Below are positions 63,081-64,000 of a DNA stretch of 64,000 bases, one piece after another (position 1 is the first letter of the stretch; each line of letters starts with the position of its first letter). Source of the DNA: a virus. The notes beneath the pieces were generated by a model. It saw only the letters and a list, made by a program, of their open reading frames with translations. It did not search any database and was not told where the DNA came from. The DNA is taken from IMG/VR virus record IMGVR_UViG_3300009285_005282, positions 1-64,000 of that record. One strand, 5' to 3'. A program made the translations under genes and the position numbers.

Positions 63081-63871
63081 GAGTCCTCCTTTCCGGCGAG
63101 TTTGCGGGGCTGGCATACGGCGTTGTAGCGACACCAGTGGCAGCTTCTCCCGATCCGGCGGGGGGGAATCTGGTACTGGTCCATCTGCGCTTGTATCCGC
63201 TCCAGCCGTTGTTGGATTGGCGTCCACACCCCGTAGTCGAACGGGACGTAGAGCGCCCGCATGTTGCTGTTGTCCTTGTTGAAGTACAGGATGCACCCCA
63301 TCGGCACATCCAGTGCCTTTAGGTACCCGTGGAGCTGTTTTACGTAGCTGCTTCCAGGGGTATTCCCCAGCTTGTTGAAGGTGGTGGAGTTGCAGCTTTT
63401 GTAATCCAGCACCATCCGAAACCGCAGTTGTTGCCCACCAATAGCGACAACAGCTGCGAGAAGACCGTCAGCGTGCCCGGTCATTTCCAACGCGTCGTGC
63501 CGTACGCGCACCTCCGCGTGGTAGTCGTGCCCCTCCAGGCGCGCCCAGGTTCCCATGTAGTATTGCAGCAGTTCGTGTATTACGGTGCCAGTGTCGAAAA
63601 TACGGCGCTGCTCTACACGCTCCTTCCGTTCTTCCTTCTCCCCTACCAGTTGAAACGCCAGAAAGGCGTCGCAGGGGTTGCTGTACTCCGACGGGTGGAA
63701 CGCCCCCTTTTGGCGGTGTGCCCCCCACTGGAACGTAGACGTCCACGGCTCGGGCTGCCGAATCAGCCGTGCAACGTGATCCTCCAGCACCTGAACCAGA
63801 GGCCAGGACGTGAGCAGCTTGGCCGCAGTTGGACTTCGTTCCAGGTCCTCGATGTGCTCCAGCGTCAACAT
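63077..63871 (-). CDS. Cas4/RecB-like PD-(D/E)XK nuclease with iron-sulphur cysteines (264 aa)
   Basis: A 264-residue protein of the RecB/Cas4 nuclease group: TGTVIHELLQYYMG (His99 region), EMTGHADGLL (Asp135), RMVLDYKS (Asp156, Lys158), and a QLHGYLKALDV helix. Four cysteines placed as in the Fe-S members are present: SNPCDAF (Cys67) near the N-terminus and CHWCRYNAVC at the C-terminus. Such enzymes process DNA ends for recombination. ATG 63871 has GGAGGAGCA; it overlaps the end of the gene to its right by 7 bases and the next gene by GTGA. Confidence 0.85.
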   Translation of the reverse strand: MLTLEHIEDLERSPTAAKLLTSWPLVQVLEDHVARLIRQPEPWTSTFQWGAHRQKGAFHPSEYSNPCDAFLAFQLVGEKEERKERVEQRRIFDTGTVIHELLQYYMGTWARLEGHDYHAEVRVRHDALEMTGHADGLLAAVVAIGGQQLRFRMVLDYKSCNSTTFNKLGNTPGSSYVKQLHGYLKALDVPMGCILYFNKDNSNMRALYVPFDYGVWTPIQQRLERIQAQMDQYQIPPRRIGRSCHWCRYNAVCQPRKLAGKEDS

Positions 63872-64000
63872 TGCTCCTCCGGTTGGAGATGCTCCAAAGC
63901 AGTGTTCCAAGCCAACACCGCGACCTTGGTGCCGTCCCCAAGGGTAATCCGTAGTACCGCTTCCCGGCCCGTCGCCGCCGCCTGGTGTAGGGCCTTTCTG
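63865..64000 (-). CDS. Partial gene at the right edge (C-terminal end)
   Basis: The last 44 codons of a minus-strand gene continuing beyond the window: RKALHQAAATGREAVLRITL, GDGTKVAVLAWNTALEHLQP, EEQC, then TGA. It has ordinary strand-helix composition and overlaps the nuclease ATG by seven bases, as expected for the same operon. Too short to identify. Confidence 0.65.
   Translation of the reverse strand, partial: RKALHQAAATGREAVLRITLGDGTKVAVLAWNTALEHLQPEEQC

Noticed and set aside
1-64000. Integrase, attachment sites, replication origin or CRISPR array
   Set aside because: None was recognised on either strand; no recombinase motifs, no iteron set and no repeat-spacer structure were seen.

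Overview
The window looks like an internal part of a large tailed-phage (or prophage) genome that is visibly GC-rich. Most genes are packed end to end with ATGA/TGATG/GTGA stop-start overlaps and strong AGGAGG ribosome sites. GTG and TTG starts are common. There is a long block of tail, baseplate, fibre and lysis genes, and many small cysteine-rich or low-complexity proteins of unknown role. A baseplate-J-like protein and a hub-like protein point to a complex, probably contractile, tail. Terminase, capsid, portal, integrase and a confident tRNA are not seen here, and the host cannot be named from this sequence.

Layout. 1-6.5 kb (+): three coupled copies of an Ala/Trp-rich paralogue, a pentapeptide-repeat protein, then a run of small proteins (zinc ribbons, a Cys-cluster protein, a degenerate PD-(D/E)XK protein, a Lcl/DUF1566-type domain protein, a Gly-rich protein). 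6.6-20.5 kb (-): a 1214-residue hub-like virion protein and an accessory array with a PcfJ-like protein, a DUF1874 (viral ring-nuclease family) protein, an AAA+ ATPase, two DHH-superfamily phosphoesterases and a second pentapeptide protein. 20.6-28.2 kb: plus-strand virion genes and a winged-helix regulator alternate with minus-strand one-gene cassettes that carry their own promoter-like box and hairpin terminator. 28.2-45.7 kb (+): a 1461-residue multi-enzyme protein (helicase, papain-like peptidase, ART-like domain, LigD-type 3'-phosphoesterase, ATP-dependent DNA ligase), a membrane-active protein, a sigma factor, and a tail/baseplate operon. 46-60.5 kb (+): fibres, a beta-helix tailspike and a holin/spanin-like lysis group. 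60.5-64 kb (-): a recombination operon with RusA and a Cas4/RecB-like nuclease.

Regulation visible in sequence. Minus-strand genes share a TATAAG box (12 exact copies) at short distance upstream of their starts, with no recognisable -35. They are separated by a recurrent hairpin followed by AATTCCTTAG. The phage sigma factor at 33.4 kb is a candidate to read this box; that is inference. The winged-helix gene at 27.0 kb has a perfect 9-bp dyad just before its start.

How the parts may fit together. The structural block builds the tail and lyses the cell. The 28-34 kb block resembles a 'polyvalent protein' ejection module: a multi-enzyme protein, a glycine-zipper membrane protein and a sigma factor next to virion genes. 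The minus-strand arrays look like host-takeover and anti-defence genes (ring-nuclease family, DHH nucleases, pentapeptide proteins). The right-hand operon supplies recombination and DNA repair.
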